The notes under the pieces are model-generated. The model saw only the letters and a program-made list of their open reading frames with translations. It was not told the DNA's origin and made no database searches. From contig JACZJC010000074.1 of assembly GCA_014860745.1 (NCBI GenBank), forward strand, positions 164,715 to 228,714: a DNA stretch of 64,000 nucleotides, written 5' to 3'. The translations under genes were made by a program, and so were the position numbers. Shown here piece after piece: positions 8,450-18,600 of the stretch; position 1 is the stretch's first letter; the number at the start of each line of letters is the position of its first letter. This DNA is from Anaerolineales bacterium. GTDB lineage: Bacteria; Chloroflexota; Anaerolineae; Anaerolineales; Villigracilaceae.

Positions 8450-9730
8450 ATGACATTTCAACCTCCTTCAAAATCCCTCACCCCTCGTGATTATCAATTC
8501 ATTACGCTGGTCGCAATCCTGTTTTTGATCGTTTCCGCCGCGCTCGTTTCCGCGAATCTTACTCTTAAGCATGGCGGCGGTGATTTTTACGTTCACTGGG
8601 TTGCAAGCCGTGGATTTATCTTTGAGAAGACCGACCCCTATAGCGGGCAAATTCCCGCCCGCGTGCAGGAATTGGTTTATGGGGATGCGGCGAAGCCGGG
8701 CAACGAACCATATATTTTGGATACGCCTTTCCATCTTTTGCTTCTCTATTTTCCATTCTCGCTTCTTTCCGACCCCCAGCTTGCCCGGGCGATCTATACC
8801 TTAATCCTCGAACTGGCATTGTTCGCGCTTGCCCTGCTAAGCCTGCGCCTAACCGATTGGGAAGTTCCGCGGTATTTTTGGATATTATTCCTTCTTTATT
8901 GTGTTTTCAATTTTTACACCTTCCAGGCCATCCTGTCGGCCAGTCCCGTTATATTGCTTGGTCTTGCCTACGCAGGGATTTTGCTTGCGCTAAAAAATGA
9001 CCAGGACGAACTTGCGGGCGCATTGACGGCGGTCTCTTTATATTATTGGGAGGTTGGCGGGCTGTTTTTATTACTCATTTCCTGGCGCGCCTACCGCGAG
9101 GGGCGCGGAAGATTCTTTGCGGGGTTGGGCATGCTTACGATAGTGCTCGCGGCGATCTCATTTCTTTTATATCCGAACTGGATCATTCCCTATCTTCGGG
9201 CTGGTATGAATAACCTGCGTGCAGACTTTGGATTTTCCACGCATGAGGTCTTTCGATATTTTTTTTCGGCGCAGAGCAATCTTATTGCCTGGATCTTCAT
9301 CGGCAGCCTGGTCATTGCCCTCGGCTATGAATGGAGCACTGCTCTCACTGCTGACTCGCGGAAGTTTTATTGGACAGCCTGTCTTTCGTTGGCGGCTTCT
9401 CCTCTGCTTGGATTCCGCACAGAGATGGAACACCTTGCTATTCTAGTCATTCCGCTTGCCTTCATCTTTTCCATCGTCCAGGACCGATGGCAGCGGATTG
9501 GAAATGGACTCGCCATCATGATTCTACTGGTTGGATTTTTTGCGCCATGGGCGGTCTTTTTCCTTGGCCTGCCCCGCCTGGGCCGTACGGCTGAAGAAAT
9601 TCTATTTCTCTTCCTCCCTCTTTTTACTGTCCTTGGCTTATACTGGATTCGCTGGTGGGCAATCCGCCCGCCGCGCGTTTGGGCAGATTTGGCGAATCGC
9701 CGTTCCCAAATTCCAAATCGCAACTCATAA
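8450..9730 (+). CDS. Multi-pass membrane glycosyltransferase-like protein (GT87/DUF2029-like)
   Basis: 426 residues with about ten hydrophobic segments and the early GGGDFYVHWVASRGF and DPYSGQI region. This fits GT87-type polyprenyl-phosphate-sugar-dependent transferases that work on the outer face of the membrane. The start follows the previous stop with no gap. The last dozen residues (NRRSQIPNRNS) are coded by A/T-rich repeat-like DNA and may be a late addition. Confidence 0.65.
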   Translation: MTFQPPSKSLTPRDYQFITLVAILFLIVSAALVSANLTLKHGGGDFYVHWVASRGFIFEKTDPYSGQIPARVQELVYGDAAKPGNEPYILDTPFHLLLLYFPFSLLSDPQLARAIYTLILELALFALALLSLRLTDWEVPRYFWILFLLYCVFNFYTFQAILSASPVILLGLAYAGILLALKNDQDELAGALTAVSLYYWEVGGLFLLLISWRAYREGRGRFFAGLGMLTIVLAAISFLLYPNWIIPYLRAGMNNLRADFGFSTHEVFRYFFSAQSNLIAWIFIGSLVIALGYEWSTALTADSRKFYWTACLSLAASPLLGFRTEMEHLAILVIPLAFIFSIVQDRWQRIGNGLAIMILLVGFFAPWAVFFLGLPRLGRTAEEILFLFLPLFTVLGLYWIRWWAIRPPRVWADLANRRSQIPNRNS

Positions 9731-9749
9731 TCAAAAACTTTTAACTCAT

Positions 9750-11315
9750 ATGTCCTTCCGAACATATTTTTTCCTCTTCCTCTCCGGCTTGATCCTGCCG
9801 CTCATCATCGCGCAATTTCAACCCTTTCCCGGTTACCTGGATTCGGATTATTACTTTGCGGGCGGGATTCAACTCTTCGAAGGGAATGGCTTTACCGAAC
9901 CCTATTTATGGAATTATCTCGATGGCACAACATCCTTGCCGCATCCCTCCCACACCTATTGGATGCCGCTCGCTTCCATTGTCTCCGCGTTGGGAATGTG
10001 GGTGACAGGCCAGGCTGACTACGCTTCAGCAAGGCTGCCCTTCATATTCATTGCAGCGCTGGTGGTGCCGGTCACTGCCGCGGTTGCCTACTCGTTCTCT
10101 AAGAAAAGGGATGCAGCATTTCTCTCTGCCCTGCTTGCGATATTTTCTATCTACCACGCCCCATTCGTGGGTGTAACGGATAACTTCAGCCTCTTCATGT
10201 TGTTCGGTGGATTGTATTTCCTAAATGCCGCAAAGATTCTTGAAGACCCATCCCGCACTCGAAATTGGTTTTTCCTCGGCCTGCTTGCCGGTTTGCTGTC
10301 TCTTTCCCGCAGTGACGGCCTGCTCTGGCTCGCACTCACTTTTTTGTTTGCAATTTGGCGTGCGCCCAAAAACTCTATTTTACGTATTGCAAGTTACACA
10401 TTTCGAAGCTCAATCATCGCTCTCATCGCCTTCCTCCTCATCATGTCTCCCTGGTATTTGAGGAATTTAAATACCTTTGGGTCGCTTATGGCTCCAGGAG
10501 GAAGTCGTGTTTTGTGGCTGGAAAACTATGACCAGACCTTTATCTATCCGCCTGAAAAACTCAGCATGGGATCATTCCTCGCGAGCGGCTGGAACGAAAT
10601 CCTTTCGGACAGGTTGTGGGCATTTGGCACAAACCTGCAAAGCGGAATTGCCGCGCATGGTGGCATTATTTTGTTCCCATTTATCGTTGCGGGTATCATT
10701 TATTTTCGAAATGATGAGCGCGTCAGGCTGGCGGTTGTTGCCTGGTTGATTCTATTTTTCGTAATGACCTTCTTCTTCCCGTTCGCCGGCGCGCGTGGGG
10801 CATTCTTCCATGCGGGGGCGGCGCTCCAACCCATGTGGTGGACTCTCGCGCCATTGGGTCTCGACGAGATTCTACTGTCCCTGAGAAAACGCAACTGGGG
10901 CAACGACTGGACCAGGGTCCTATTTCGAAGCGTCTTGGTCATGATTGCAATGATCCTCACCGTTTTTGTGGTTAACCTTCGTCTGTTCAGCCTGGAATGG
11001 GGGGAAGGCGAAGCGGTCTATCCTGCCGTGGAAGAATTCCTGCTCAAAAACGGAATCAAAGAAAATGACATTGTCATCGTGCGCAATGCGCCGGGTTATT
11101 ATATTGCCACCATGCGGCCTGCCATTTCAATCCCATACGGCGGTGAGGAGGTCATCCTCGCTGTGGCGGAGCAATTCGGCGCGGATTATCTCGTGCTTGA
11201 ATCGAGGGCAGCCCTGCCGCAAATAAAAAACCTGCTGGAAAATCCGCAAGGCCATGCTGGTTTTATTTATTTAGGTGAAATCAATGAAGCGCACATCTTC
11301 AAACTCGATGATTGA
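9750..11315 (+). CDS. Membrane glycosyltransferase, GT39/PMT-like
   Basis: 521 residues from the ATG at 9750. The frame is open further upstream, but that part overlaps the previous gene and lacks a signal-like start. The N-terminal membrane segment is followed by the first loop GYLDSDYYFAGG, which carries the acidic pair seen in GT-C transferases. About ten more membrane segments follow, then a soluble C-terminal domain of about 100 residues. Such enzymes transfer sugars from polyprenyl-phosphate donors to lipids or proteins. It overlaps the next, similar gene by 8 bp. Confidence 0.7.
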   Translation: MSFRTYFFLFLSGLILPLIIAQFQPFPGYLDSDYYFAGGIQLFEGNGFTEPYLWNYLDGTTSLPHPSHTYWMPLASIVSALGMWVTGQADYASARLPFIFIAALVVPVTAAVAYSFSKKRDAAFLSALLAIFSIYHAPFVGVTDNFSLFMLFGGLYFLNAAKILEDPSRTRNWFFLGLLAGLLSLSRSDGLLWLALTFLFAIWRAPKNSILRIASYTFRSSIIALIAFLLIMSPWYLRNLNTFGSLMAPGGSRVLWLENYDQTFIYPPEKLSMGSFLASGWNEILSDRLWAFGTNLQSGIAAHGGIILFPFIVAGIIYFRNDERVRLAVVAWLILFFVMTFFFPFAGARGAFFHAGAALQPMWWTLAPLGLDEILLSLRKRNWGNDWTRVLFRSVLVMIAMILTVFVVNLRLFSLEWGEGEAVYPAVEEFLLKNGIKENDIVIVRNAPGYYIATMRPAISIPYGGEEVILAVAEQFGADYLVLESRAALPQIKNLLENPQGHAGFIYLGEINEAHIFKLDD

Positions 11316-12774
11316 ATTTTCAAAACGCGACCTCGCGATCCTCGCTTTTGCGGTAATTTTGATTGCGGCAATTTATTTGCTGACGAGTCGTTTCATGTAT
11401 GCGGTCGGCTTTCCTCTCGATGATTCGTGGATTCACCAGACCTACGCGCGCAATCTTGCGTTGAACGGTGAGTGGGCGTTTCGCACCGGCATTCCATCCG
11501 CAGGCTCCACCTCCCCTTTATGGTCGGCATTGCTTGCCCTCGGTTTTTTATTAAACCTTTCACCATACATCTGGACTTTTTTTCTTGGCAGCTTAACTAT
11601 ATTTGCCCTCGCCGTACTATGTGAATGGGCTGCCCGTACATTGATAAGCTCCTACCGCCCAAAAATTCCGTGGGTCGGAATTTTCATGGCGATTGAATGG
11701 CATCTGGTTTGGGCGGGATTATCTGGCATGGAAACCCTCCTGCATGGATTGATCCTTACGGTTGTGCTTGTTTTGCTGATGACGGGAACGCATCGCTACT
11801 TAACGTTGGGCCTGCTCACCGGACTATCGGCCTGGGTCCGCCCCGACGGTTTGACGCTTATGGGGCCTGTGTTGTTGACAATTATTTTTACCGCAGGCGA
11901 TACGCGTTCGCGAGTCAGCGCTGTCATCCGCTATTTCATCGGCTTCGGCTCATTGTTTGGTTTATACCTGTTGTTCAATTTATCCATTGGCGGGACGCCG
12001 ATGCCGAATACCTTTTACGCCAAGCAGGCCGAATATACGACCTGGCAAACCCTTCCAATCTCCGTTCGGCTCGGACAGATGTTTCTGCAGCTGCTGGTTG
12101 GGCCAAGCCTGGTATTAATCCCAGGCGTTATCGGCTGGCTGGTTAAGTCGATCCGTGAGCGGATGTGGGGGAGTCTGGCTGCAATGCTCTGGTGCGCCGG
12201 GTATTTTGGTCTTTATATTTCACGCCTGCCGATGTATCAGCATGGCCGCTATATCATGCCCGCCATGCCGGTGTTTTTCCTGTTTGGTCTGCTGGCTTTT
12301 GCCGAGTTCGATAAGAGTAAACTTTTCTCACGATACCATTGGGTTGCTCAAACACTGTGGCGTGGCGCCGTCGCCATGCTTGCGCTCAGTTTTATTATCC
12401 TTGGCGCGCGGTCCTATGCACAGGATGTGGCGGTTATCGAAAGCGAAATGGTTGTTGTGGCCAAGTGGGCTGCCGAAAACATCCCCCCTGCTTCAGTCAT
12501 TGCGGCTCACGACATCGGCGCATTGGGATATTTCGACCAGCATCAACTGATTGACCTCGCCGGGTTGATCTCGCCGGAGGTCATCCCCTTTATTCGCGAC
12601 GAGCCTCGCATCGCCGCCTTTCTGAACGAAAGAAATGCGGACTATGTGATCGCCTTTCCGGAGTTTTACCCCAACTTATTGGATGACCTGCCTGAAGTTT
12701 TTTCCACAAATAGCGAAATCACCCGCAGCCTCAACCAGGAGAACATGGGCGTTTATCTGTGGAAAAGCCCTTAA
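11308..12774 (+). CDS. Membrane glycosyltransferase-like protein, GT-C fold
   Basis: 488 residues. It opens with a membrane segment and the acidic loop GFPLDDSWIHQTYARN, which resembles the DD/DE motif of GT-C enzymes. It then has roughly ten hydrophobic segments and a soluble tail (VAKWAAENIPPASVIAAHDIGALGYF) typical of membrane proteins sometimes labelled mannosyltransferases. Start chosen at ATG 11308, which overlaps the previous stop by 8 bp; an in-frame ATG at 11275 would lengthen the overlap. With its two neighbours it probably assembles a cell-surface glycan. Confidence 0.68.
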   Translation: MIEFSKRDLAILAFAVILIAAIYLLTSRFMYAVGFPLDDSWIHQTYARNLALNGEWAFRTGIPSAGSTSPLWSALLALGFLLNLSPYIWTFFLGSLTIFALAVLCEWAARTLISSYRPKIPWVGIFMAIEWHLVWAGLSGMETLLHGLILTVVLVLLMTGTHRYLTLGLLTGLSAWVRPDGLTLMGPVLLTIIFTAGDTRSRVSAVIRYFIGFGSLFGLYLLFNLSIGGTPMPNTFYAKQAEYTTWQTLPISVRLGQMFLQLLVGPSLVLIPGVIGWLVKSIRERMWGSLAAMLWCAGYFGLYISRLPMYQHGRYIMPAMPVFFLFGLLAFAEFDKSKLFSRYHWVAQTLWRGAVAMLALSFIILGARSYAQDVAVIESEMVVVAKWAAENIPPASVIAAHDIGALGYFDQHQLIDLAGLISPEVIPFIRDEPRIAAFLNERNADYVIAFPEFYPNLLDDLPEVFSTNSEITRSLNQENMGVYLWKSP

Positions 12775-12826
12775 TGGGTTAAAATGAATTTGTTACAAAA
12801 TAAATCATGGAGAGAATGGGCTTGGG

Positions 12827-13528
12827 ATGAACCAAATAACCCTCTTGGTCGTTGACGACCATCCGCTGTTTCGCCAGGGTGTTGTGGACGCGCTGTCTCT
12901 GGAACCCGACATGCGCATTATTGCCCAGTCTGCCACTGGGGATGAGGCGTTGGAATTGATCCGGACGAAGAAACCGACCATAGCTGTCCTGGATGTCAAC
13001 CTGCCGGGCATGAACGGACAGCAGATCACCCATCAAGTGTCACAAGAGCGACTGCCCACCCGCATTATCCTTATGACGGGTTATGACGATGTCGAGCAGG
13101 CAATTCACGCCGCGCTCGCTGGTGCCCACGGCTACTGCTCGAAGGATATCGAACCGCAATCCCTTTCACGGATCATCCGCGAAGTTGCGGAGGGCAAATT
13201 TGTTTTTGCAAATAATGTCTTCACCCACCGTGAGTTGGAGTTATGGGTGGAGGATAGAATGGAAGGCGCACGCCGCTCTTACAGCGAGCCTGGAACACCT
13301 TTCCATCCATTGTCGGATCGCGAGATGGAAGTTCTGGCATGTGTGGTGCGCGGCATGAGCAATAAAGAGATCGCCTCCTTGTTGGGTATCAGCCATCAGA
13401 CGGTAAAGAATCATGTGACTGCCATCCTGCGGAAATTCGGGGTTGAAGATCGGACCCAGGCTGTTGTATATGCTTTGAAACGTGGGTGGGTAACTCTGAA
13501 AGATACGGATATTCGACCCCTGGAGTGA
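12827..13528 (+). CDS. NarL/LuxR-type response regulator
   Basis: 233 residues: a receiver domain with acidic pocket DD (10-11), phospho-acceptor Asp56 (VLDVNLPG) and a conserved Lys in SKDIEPQ, then a C-terminal LuxR helix-turn-helix (LSDREMEVL through SHQTVKNHVTAILRKF). It binds DNA when phosphorylated. The next gene, 7 bp downstream, is a histidine kinase and the likely partner. The Tad cluster follows directly, so regulation of pilus genes is plausible but unproven. Confidence 0.92.
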   Translation: MNQITLLVVDDHPLFRQGVVDALSLEPDMRIIAQSATGDEALELIRTKKPTIAVLDVNLPGMNGQQITHQVSQERLPTRIILMTGYDDVEQAIHAALAGAHGYCSKDIEPQSLSRIIREVAEGKFVFANNVFTHRELELWVEDRMEGARRSYSEPGTPFHPLSDREMEVLACVVRGMSNKEIASLLGISHQTVKNHVTAILRKFGVEDRTQAVVYALKRGWVTLKDTDIRPLE

Positions 13529-13535
13529 TCGTATA

Positions 13536-14540
13536 ATGGAAAAAGAGACGCTGGATTATCAAAATGAATTAAGCGAAACCCAAAGGGCTTTGCGTGAGGT
13601 TACATTAATGATCGAGCAAAGCCATGGGGAGTTGACTAAGATTACACAGCGGAATACGGCAATTTCATCCCATCTCCAGCAGGCACAGAAACAAGGCGCT
13701 TCCCCTGATGAGCTGAAAATGGCGTATGAATCCGCGCTGGATGCACAGCAGCGTCTCTTCGTGATGCGCGGTCAATTGGAAAAATTACAGAACGATAAGA
13801 CCCATTTTGAGAAATATAAGGCATTTTTGGAATCGGTTGTTTCGGGGGGAGGCGAGGGTACTGCCATGGCAAATCAAACGGCGGGCGCCAAAAGCCAGAT
13901 GGCAGGGATTGAGATGATCGTCAATGCCCAGGAGGCGGAACGCCAGCGGTTGTCTCGCCAGATGCACGATGGTCCAGCCCAGGCCCTCTCCAATTTTATC
14001 CTGCAGACAGAAATTGCAATGCGCTTGCTTGATATCGACCCGGCGCAGGCGAAGGATGAATTGGGGAATTTGAAAACCGCGGCCATGAGCACCTTCCAAA
14101 AGGTGAGGAATTTTATTTTTGAACTCCGCCCAATGATGCTGGATGACCTGGGCCTGACACCCACATTAAAAAAATATGCAGATGCATTCAAGGATCAAAC
14201 AGGGTTGGATGTGAGTTTAACCGTCACCGGTGTAGAGCGACGCCTTGAGCCGTATTTGGAAGTGATGCTCTTTCGCGCCGTCCAGGAATTGCTTGGTAAT
14301 GCGGCTCGCCACAGCCAGGCAACTTTGATAAAAGTGCTGGTGGATCTTGGGGCCGATCTGATCCGCGTCAGTGTGGATGATAACGGGAAGGGATTCGACC
14401 CTGAAACATTGAAGGAATCATCGAATTTGGGCTTGAAATTAATCCGTGAGCGGGCTGAAATGCTGGGTGGAAACTTTGAAATAGACAGCCTGGCGGGATC
14501 CGGGGCCAGGATATCCTTTACTGTTCAAGCGAAGAATTAA
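13536..14540 (+). CDS. Cytoplasmic histidine kinase, DegS/NarX class
   Basis: 334 residues without membrane segments. The first 130 are coiled-coil-like. The HisKA_3 phosphorylation site is RLSRQMHDGPAQ with His144, and the HATPase domain shows NAARHSQA, DDNGKGFD and GLKLIRERAEMLGG. Lack of a membrane anchor means it senses an internal signal or a partner protein, as DegS does. It forms a pair with the upstream NarL-type regulator. Confidence 0.9.
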   Translation: MEKETLDYQNELSETQRALREVTLMIEQSHGELTKITQRNTAISSHLQQAQKQGASPDELKMAYESALDAQQRLFVMRGQLEKLQNDKTHFEKYKAFLESVVSGGGEGTAMANQTAGAKSQMAGIEMIVNAQEAERQRLSRQMHDGPAQALSNFILQTEIAMRLLDIDPAQAKDELGNLKTAAMSTFQKVRNFIFELRPMMLDDLGLTPTLKKYADAFKDQTGLDVSLTVTGVERRLEPYLEVMLFRAVQELLGNAARHSQATLIKVLVDLGADLIRVSVDDNGKGFDPETLKESSNLGLKLIRERAEMLGGNFEIDSLAGSGARISFTVQAKN

Positions 14541-14644
14541 TAGTTCCTGATTTGCGGTAATTTCTTTACAGTTTTGTAGGCTGACTTGCGAAGGAAAACC
14601 CAATTCCCGATATCCCCCGTAATATGTTTTTGCCATTTTTCTTG

Positions 14645-14650
14645 TATAAT
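14645..14650 (+). promoter_or_regulatory. Candidate -10 element before the Tad cluster
   Basis: TATAAT lies 62 bp before the cpaB start in a 171-bp A/T-rich gap. No good -35 hexamer sits 17 bp upstream, so this is only a partial match. It is the best promoter-like sequence between the kinase gene and cpaB. Confidence 0.3.
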
Positions 14651-14711
14651 GAATATGTTATAAAACAGCCTGTTAATATGCAACCTATTTACTCCATGAG
14701 AGGAGAAGATT

Positions 14712-15818
14712 ATGCGCCGTGGAAGAACTTTGATTCTAGTTTTATTGATCATCATAATTGGCTTGATAGTGGGGTTCGTAGCCATCCGCCAATTTATCTT
14801 AAATTCCCAGGCTCAGGAACAGCAGCCCGCTTTTGTTGACGTTTATTATGCCGCTCAAAATATTCCGCAAGGCGGTCCAATTACGGAAGACGTGCTCCTG
14901 ACAATGAGCATTCCCCAGGAGAATGTGGTTGCTGTAATGTTCACCAGGGATGAACTATCGTTGCTCACGAATAACAAAGTGGCGAAATTTCCACTTGACC
15001 AGGGTGTCGTTATTACTGAGCCCATGGTCAGCGATTCTTCGGCAGCTGTGCCAATTTCGGGACCACAGTGGGCTTCCTTGATTCCGCCCGGAATGACCGC
15101 CATGTCCATCCCAGCCAGCCGACTGTCGTTATCCGGATATGCGGTCAATGATGGCGCTCATGTAAATATCAATGCCTGCCTCCTCTTTGTGGATGTAGAC
15201 CCAACCTTCCAGACCATCCTTCCCAACTTGACTGCGGTACTCACAGGTACAGGTTTGGGCTCCGTGCAGGGTGCGGAAGGTACGGGTTTTGCCGTAGAAG
15301 GATTGCCGATTCTTTCCCTCGGCGTTGCTTCAGCGGGTTCTGCGCAGGGTAGATTGGAATTAGACCCCTCGCTTCAACAACCCTATTATCTGATTCCGTC
15401 CGAAGCACAGCGGCCTAGAATGGTATGTCAGATGCTTCTCCAAGATGTGGTGGTGATGAAGATGGGCACCTTCCCGTTGATCCCATCGGCGTCTATCACA
15501 ACTCAACCGGCTGCTGCCGATGCTCAAGCCCAGGAGCAGGCTGCTCCAGCCGCGCCTGATATTGTTACCTTAATTGTGACACCGCAGGATTCGATTACGC
15601 TTTCCTACTTAATGTACACCAATGCACAAATTTCGTTGACTCTTCGAAACCCCAGCGATCAGGCTCGCCAGGCAACCGAGGCATCCACATTGCAATTCCT
15701 GCTAAGTCAATATAACATCCCCGTTCCCGCAAAGCTGCCATATGCCATGCAGCCTTCTTTAACCACCCTGATCTCACCATTCCTTCCCAATGACACGGTT
15801 ACCGTACCTCCTCAATAA
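14712..15818 (+). CDS. cpaB: Flp pilus assembly protein CpaB/RcpC-like
   Basis: 368 residues. An N-terminal signal anchor (LILVLLIIIIGLIVGFVAI) is followed by an SAF domain (VYYAAQNIPQGGPITEDVL, then PLDQGVVITEPMV) and an RcpC-like region (GMTAMSIPASRLSLSGYAVNDGAHVNINA). CpaB proteins sit in the envelope and link the pilus machine to the outer layers. A strong GAGGAG site precedes the ATG. A Gln/Ala-rich low-complexity patch lies near residues 265-285. First gene of the Tad motor cluster. Confidence 0.85.
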   Translation: MRRGRTLILVLLIIIIGLIVGFVAIRQFILNSQAQEQQPAFVDVYYAAQNIPQGGPITEDVLLTMSIPQENVVAVMFTRDELSLLTNNKVAKFPLDQGVVITEPMVSDSSAAVPISGPQWASLIPPGMTAMSIPASRLSLSGYAVNDGAHVNINACLLFVDVDPTFQTILPNLTAVLTGTGLGSVQGAEGTGFAVEGLPILSLGVASAGSAQGRLELDPSLQQPYYLIPSEAQRPRMVCQMLLQDVVVMKMGTFPLIPSASITTQPAAADAQAQEQAAPAAPDIVTLIVTPQDSITLSYLMYTNAQISLTLRNPSDQARQATEASTLQFLLSQYNIPVPAKLPYAMQPSLTTLISPFLPNDTVTVPPQ

Positions 15819-15849
15819 ATAATACTGGCTAACGATTGGATATTGTTGT

Positions 15850-17094
15850 ATGGCTGCAGATAAAATCCGGGTACTTATTGTAGATGACATCGCAGAGACG
15901 CGTGAAAACGTCCGCAAACTATTACAGTTTGAGTCGGATGTGGATGTTGCCGGTGCGGCAAGGACTGGCAAGGAAGGCATCCAGCTCGCCCAGGAATTGG
16001 ATCCGGATGTAATCTTAATGGACATTAATATGCCGGATATCGACGGCATAACAGCCACGGAGGAGATCCGGCAAAAATCGCCTCATGTTCAGGTTGTGAT
16101 TTTGTCCGTTCAGGGCGACCAAAACTATATGCGCAGGGCGATGCTTGCCGGCGCCCGGGATTTTCTGACAAAACCTCCCATGGGGGATGAGTTGATCTCT
16201 GCGATACGACGGGCCGGTGAAATGGCCCACGCAGAACGATTGAAGGGTGCCAAGCAATTGCATGGAGGTTCGTCTGCGGCTGGTGGTCCGGTATCCATGG
16301 CCAGTTTTGCGCCGCCATCAAGGGGAAAGATTATTACAATTTATAGCCCAAAAGGCGGCACTGGAGTCACAACAATCGCCGTTAACCTGGCAATTACATT
16401 AAATAATGAGGATACTCGGGCTGTCCTGGTGGACGCGAATCTACAGTTTGGCGATGTAGCGGTATTTTTGAATGAACAAGGAAAGAACACCATTCTTGAG
16501 CTGGCTCCCCGCGTGGATGAGCTGGAACCTGATGTCGTTGAAGATATATTGATAAAACATGAAGCGTCTGGTGTCCGAATTCTTGCAGCGCCTCAACGTC
16601 CTGAATTGGCGGAGAAAGTAAGCGCGGATCAATTTTCCAAAGTATTGCAGTTCCTGCAGGGAATGTACGCATATGTAGTGGTAGACACATCCCCAATTTT
16701 GACGGATGTAATCCTGGCCACCCTGGATATCAGCGATGTAATTGTGCTGGTTACAACCCAGGAAATTCCAGCAATAAAAAATTCCCGTTTGGTGCTTGAC
16801 CTGATGACTACGATGGGGGTAAATAAAGACCGGATCGTGTTTGCAATGAATCGTTATGACAAACGAATTGCGATTACGCCGGACCGGATAAGCGAGAATT
16901 TAAAGCATGAGGTATCGGTTTCGATACCGCTTGATGAGAAAGTTGTCATTACCTCGGTGAATCGGGGAGTTCCCTTCATGCTGGACAACAATAAGTTGCA
17001 GCCAGTTGGAAGGGGGATTTTTTCCCTTGCAGAGGTGGTTCGCGCACGGCTTAGTATTTTAGAAGTTGAAAATGATGCAGCAATTAAGCGATAA
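15850..17094 (+). CDS. cpaE: CpaE/TadZ-like: receiver domain fused to ParA/MinD-type ATPase
   Basis: 414 residues. Residues 1-125 form a receiver with DD at 12-13, Asp58 in LMDINMPD and Lys108 in TKPP, apparently complete and phosphorylatable. From about 160 a MinD-type ATPase starts with the deviant Walker A SPKGGTGVTT (166-175) and later VVVDTSPILTD. TadZ proteins place the pilus machine at one site in the cell; many have a degenerate receiver, so an intact one is notable. It follows cpaB by 31 bp and precedes cpaF by 11 bp. Confidence 0.88.
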   Translation: MAADKIRVLIVDDIAETRENVRKLLQFESDVDVAGAARTGKEGIQLAQELDPDVILMDINMPDIDGITATEEIRQKSPHVQVVILSVQGDQNYMRRAMLAGARDFLTKPPMGDELISAIRRAGEMAHAERLKGAKQLHGGSSAAGGPVSMASFAPPSRGKIITIYSPKGGTGVTTIAVNLAITLNNEDTRAVLVDANLQFGDVAVFLNEQGKNTILELAPRVDELEPDVVEDILIKHEASGVRILAAPQRPELAEKVSADQFSKVLQFLQGMYAYVVVDTSPILTDVILATLDISDVIVLVTTQEIPAIKNSRLVLDLMTTMGVNKDRIVFAMNRYDKRIAITPDRISENLKHEVSVSIPLDEKVVITSVNRGVPFMLDNNKLQPVGRGIFSLAEVVRARLSILEVENDAAIKR

Positions 17095-17105
17095 GGAGAT
17101 TTGCC

Positions 17106-18563
17106 ATGTCGTTGCTTCGACGAATTGAAAAAGGTCAGGGTGGGGCGCAGGAGGGTGCCGCTCCGTCACCTGCGCCACAACCGTCAGGTGGCGGAAGCGG
17201 GCAAACAGGCGGTGGAGGCGGAGGTGGTGATTCATCCCGCCTTTCCTCGTTACAGGCTCGGCGTGTAAGCGCTCCGATTACATCCCCGCAGGCGGGTTCC
17301 TATTTCGACTTAAAGACACGGGTTCAAAATAAACTCCTTGCTGAGATCGATCCCTCCATGGATGTCTCTCGGACCGATGAAGTCCGCCGTACCATCCAGG
17401 GTTTATTCGAACAGATCCTTGTGGAGGAGAACATCGTTCTTTCGCGTCCCGAGCGGGCGCGCCTATTCGAGCAGATTTCTGCCGAAATCCTCGGCCTTGG
17501 TCCGTTGCAGGCACTTTTGGAAGACGACACCATTACTGAAATCATGGTCAACGGGCCGAAGAATATTTACATTGAGCGTAAGGGTAAACTTCATCGGGTG
17601 CCTGTGACTTTTGAAAGCAACGAACATTTGATGCGCATCATCGACCGAATCGTTGCGCCTTTGGGGCGCCGCATCGACGAGTCCAGCCCGTATGTGGATG
17701 CCCGCTTACAGGACGGCTCCCGTGTTAATGCGGTCATTCCGCCGATCTCGCTGGTGGGACCTGTTTTGACAATTCGTAAGTTTTCCAAGAACCCGATCAC
17801 GGTTGAGCAGATGATCCAGTTTGGCTCGGTTACGAATGAATCGATCCAATTTTTGAAAGCATGTGTAGAAGCGCGATTAAACATCGTAATTTCCGGTGGT
17901 ACGGGTTCAGGCAAAACAACGCTTTTGAATGTGCTCTCGAGCTTCATTCCGTCGGATGAGCGTATCTTGACAATTGAAAATGCAGCGGAATTGCAATTGC
18001 GCCAGGAGCATGTGGTAACGCTTGAATCCCGCCCGCCCAACATCGAAGGGCGCGGCGAGATCACGATCCGCGACCTGGTGATCAATGCCCTGCGTATGCG
18101 CCCTGAAAGAATTATCGTAGGGGAATGCCGCGGCGGTGAAACATTAGACATGCTCCAGGCCATGAACACTGGTCATGACGGATCCATGACGACGGCCCAC
18201 GCCAATTCGCCGCGGGATGCGATCGCGCGTATCGAGACGATGTGTCTTATGGCGGGCATGGATCTCCCGGTCCGTGCGATTCGCGAGCAAATTGCCGGGG
18301 CGGTGGATGTAATTTGCCAGCAGGAACGTATGCGGGATGGTACACGCAAGGTGACGACCATTGCCGAGGTGAGCGGTATGGAAGGCGATGTGATTACCAT
18401 GACCGATATTTTTATTTTCGAACAAACCGGTATGGAAAATGGCAGGCTCGTTGGCCGCCTCAGACCGACCGGACTGCGCCCCAAGTTTATGGATAAGATC
18501 GAGGCAGCGGGCATTCACCTGCCGCCTTCCATCTTTGGCATTGGCGAACGCCGAAGGTATTAA
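17106..18563 (+). CDS. cpaF: Tad/Flp pilus secretion ATPase CpaF/TadA
   Basis: 485 residues. A Gly/Pro-rich flexible leader (10-45) precedes the N-terminal domain. The type II/IV secretion ATPase core has Walker A GGTGSGKT (264-271), an Asp/His box region around ITIRDLVINALRMRPERIIVGECRGGE, and MNTGHDGSMTTAHANSP. It powers both extension and retraction of Flp pili in this family. Tight spacing with cpaE and tadB indicates one operon. Confidence 0.93.
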   Translation: MSLLRRIEKGQGGAQEGAAPSPAPQPSGGGSGQTGGGGGGGDSSRLSSLQARRVSAPITSPQAGSYFDLKTRVQNKLLAEIDPSMDVSRTDEVRRTIQGLFEQILVEENIVLSRPERARLFEQISAEILGLGPLQALLEDDTITEIMVNGPKNIYIERKGKLHRVPVTFESNEHLMRIIDRIVAPLGRRIDESSPYVDARLQDGSRVNAVIPPISLVGPVLTIRKFSKNPITVEQMIQFGSVTNESIQFLKACVEARLNIVISGGTGSGKTTLLNVLSSFIPSDERILTIENAAELQLRQEHVVTLESRPPNIEGRGEITIRDLVINALRMRPERIIVGECRGGETLDMLQAMNTGHDGSMTTAHANSPRDAIARIETMCLMAGMDLPVRAIREQIAGAVDVICQQERMRDGTRKVTTIAEVSGMEGDVITMTDIFIFEQTGMENGRLVGRLRPTGLRPKFMDKIEAAGIHLPPSIFGIGERRRY

Positions 18564-18600
18564 TTTTCCGTGAAAGAATGGATCGTTTTTAAGGAATAAA

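Noticed and set aside
9531..9749. N-terminal extension of the GT39-like protein
   Set aside because: It overlaps the end of the previous membrane protein gene and has no ribosome site; the ATG at 9750 gives a normal first membrane segment.
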